7,040 nt of DNA from Caulobacter sp. Lineage in GTDB: Bacteria > Pseudomonadota > Alphaproteobacteria > Caulobacterales > Caulobacteraceae. Position numbers and translations under genes: made by a program. Location of the stretch: the NCBI GenBank assembly GCA_028291125.1, contig JAQGIN010000246.1, positions 1-7,040 on the forward strand, written 5' to 3'. This document shows, in pieces, positions 6,067-7,040 of this stretch; position 1 is the first letter of the stretch, and each line of letters starts with the position of its first letter. Below the pieces are notes generated by a model. It worked only from the letters and a program-made list of their open reading frames with translations. It ran no database searches and was not told the DNA's origin.

Positions 6067-7040
6067 TCACGCGCCGAGGATCGACCGCACGGCTTGAAGA
6101 GCGAGCAACGCGCCGACGACGGTGATCAATACGCCCGACGCATAGGGTGCGTGGCGGGCAAAGGTGGTGAAGGCGTTCGAGAAGCGCTTCTCCGCATGGC
6201 GAACGCCAATGGCGGCGGCGACCCCAACGGTGACCATGGTCACCGCCAGGCCGATCGAGAAGCACAGCACCAGGGTCGCGCCGAGCGCGATCTGCTTGAG
6301 CTGCAGGCACAGCAGCAGGACGGTGATGGCGGCCGGGCAGGGGATCAGCCCGCCGGTCAGGCCAAACAGCATGATCTGGCCGGTGGTGACGTCGCGACCG
6401 GCGAAACGCTTCTTGATGTCGTTGGCGTGGGCCCGTTCATGGGCGTCCTGGAAGCCGGGCGAGGACACGTCGAGGCCGTTGTGGTCATGGCCAGGGTCGT
6501 GCTCGCTGAACACCACGTCGAAGTCATGGGCGTGCGAGCCGTGGGCGATCGACAGCCGCGCGGTGAAGTCGTGGGGCTCGGGTATTTCCTCGACGGATTC
6601 CAGGAATCCCTCGCGCTGGACGAAGTTGAACGCCTGGATGCAGCCGTCGGCGCGCGCGGTGGTCAACGTCACCTCGGCGGCGATCGGCGCGTGGCCCCGC
6701 TCGGCGTGAAGACGAAAGCGCGGCGGAACGCCGTCCTCGAAGAGGCTCAAGATCACCAGGCCATTGCCGGTGTCGATCCGGTGGGCCTCGTCGTGGCCAT
6801 GATCATGCCCGTGGTCATGGCCATGCTCATGGGCCTCGGCGCGCTGCTCGCGCCAGGTCCGCCAGACCATCCAGAGCGCGACGGCGATGATGATCGCCGC
6901 AGAGGCCAGCTGGAACCAGGGCTCGGCGGTGTCGAGATCGAGGTTGCGTCCGAAATAGAGGCCGGCCAGGCCGATGGCCCAGACGATCGCGGTGTGCGAG
7001 GCGGTCGCCGACAGGCCCAGCAGGATCGCCTGCCAGACCG
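6067..7040 (-). CDS. rcnA: RcnA-type nickel/cobalt efflux protein, N-terminus cut by the right edge
   Basis: An inner-membrane exporter of nickel and cobalt (NicO family). The reading frame is open to the window edge, so about 323 C-terminal residues are visible. The first segment, with the H-x-x-x-P-G-H motif expected in this family, is missing. Visible residues include L-S-A-T-A-S-H-T-A-I-V-W (9-20), A-E-P-W-F-Q-L-A-S-A-A-I-I-I (37-50) and W-M-V-W-R-T-W-R (56-63). Further on are QDAHERAHANDIKKRF (197-212) and F-G-L-T-G-G-L-I-P-C-P-A-A-I-T-V-L-L (225-242). All closely match E. coli RcnA as I recall it. A His/Asp-rich loop (about 69-86) is followed by an extra hydrophilic domain of about 90 residues (about 90-180) ending in a second His cluster (H-D-P-G-H-D-H). 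This makes the protein clearly longer than the 274-aa E. coli RcnA. Three further membrane helices close the protein (about 220-246, 253-277, 297-318). An RcnR-type regulator is not in the window. A shorter ATG start at 6870 is possible by frame but would discard conserved helices, so it is rejected. Confidence 0.92.
   Translation of the reverse strand, partial: VWQAILLGLSATASHTAIVWAIGLAGLYFGRNLDLDTAEPWFQLASAAIIIAVALWMVWRTWREQRAEAHEHGHDHGHDHGHDEAHRIDTGNGLVILSLFEDGVPPRFRLHAERGHAPIAAEVTLTTARADGCIQAFNFVQREGFLESVEEIPEPHDFTARLSIAHGSHAHDFDVVFSEHDPGHDHNGLDVSSPGFQDAHERAHANDIKKRFAGRDVTTGQIMLFGLTGGLIPCPAAITVLLLCLQLKQIALGATLVLCFSIGLAVTMVTVGVAAAIGVRHAEKRFSNAFTTFARHAPYASGVLITVVGALLALQAVRSILGA
6787..6822 (-). 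repeat. 12-base tandem repeat encoding Gly-His-Asp-His units
   Basis: Three imperfect 12-base units on the minus strand (GGCCATGACCAC, GGGCATGATCAT, GGCCACGACGAG) encode G-H-D-H, G-H-D-H and G-H-D-E in the metal-binding loop of the exporter. Such in-frame repeats can change copy number by slippage and so change the number of metal-binding histidines. Confidence 0.7.

Overview
The window looks like chromosomal DNA of a high-GC alphaproteobacterium, most likely Caulobacter-like. Reasons are the strong G/C bias at third codon positions, the large TonB-dependent receptor of the type abundant in Caulobacterales and sphingomonads, and receptor-regulator gene pairing. The taxon is an inference from style and cannot be proven from 7 kb.

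Left part (1-4756, minus strand): a three-gene run read right to left. A TonB-dependent outer-membrane receptor (992 aa) comes first. After 57 bases holding a hairpin comes an exported nucleoside hydrolase (376 aa) of a divergent subfamily. It overlaps by ATGA a purine/nucleobase permease of the NCS2 AzgA/AdeP type, which is cut by the left window edge. Together they form a plausible envelope-spanning route: receptor across the outer membrane, hydrolysis to base and sugar outside the cytoplasm, permease across the inner membrane.

Middle (4757-5025): a divergent intergenic region with relatively AT-rich DNA and a near-palindrome, TTATAGGGTCGCCTTATAA, that contains a T-N11-A motif. This is the kind of site bound by LysR-type regulators. 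On its right side a LysR-type regulator (315 aa) starts on the plus strand. It is the natural candidate to control both itself and the receptor-hydrolase-permease operon.

Right part (5974-7040): a short convergent gap with weak hairpins, then a minus-strand RcnA-type nickel/cobalt exporter of the NicO family, cut by the right window edge. It carries a His-rich loop and an extra domain of about 90 residues not present in the E. coli protein. It appears unrelated to the nucleoside locus.

The most interesting item is the predicted nucleoside-scavenging locus. Within it, the hydrolase lacks two of the classical N-terminal aspartates and the catalytic-type histidine, and the receptor carries all its mature cysteines in six close pairs.
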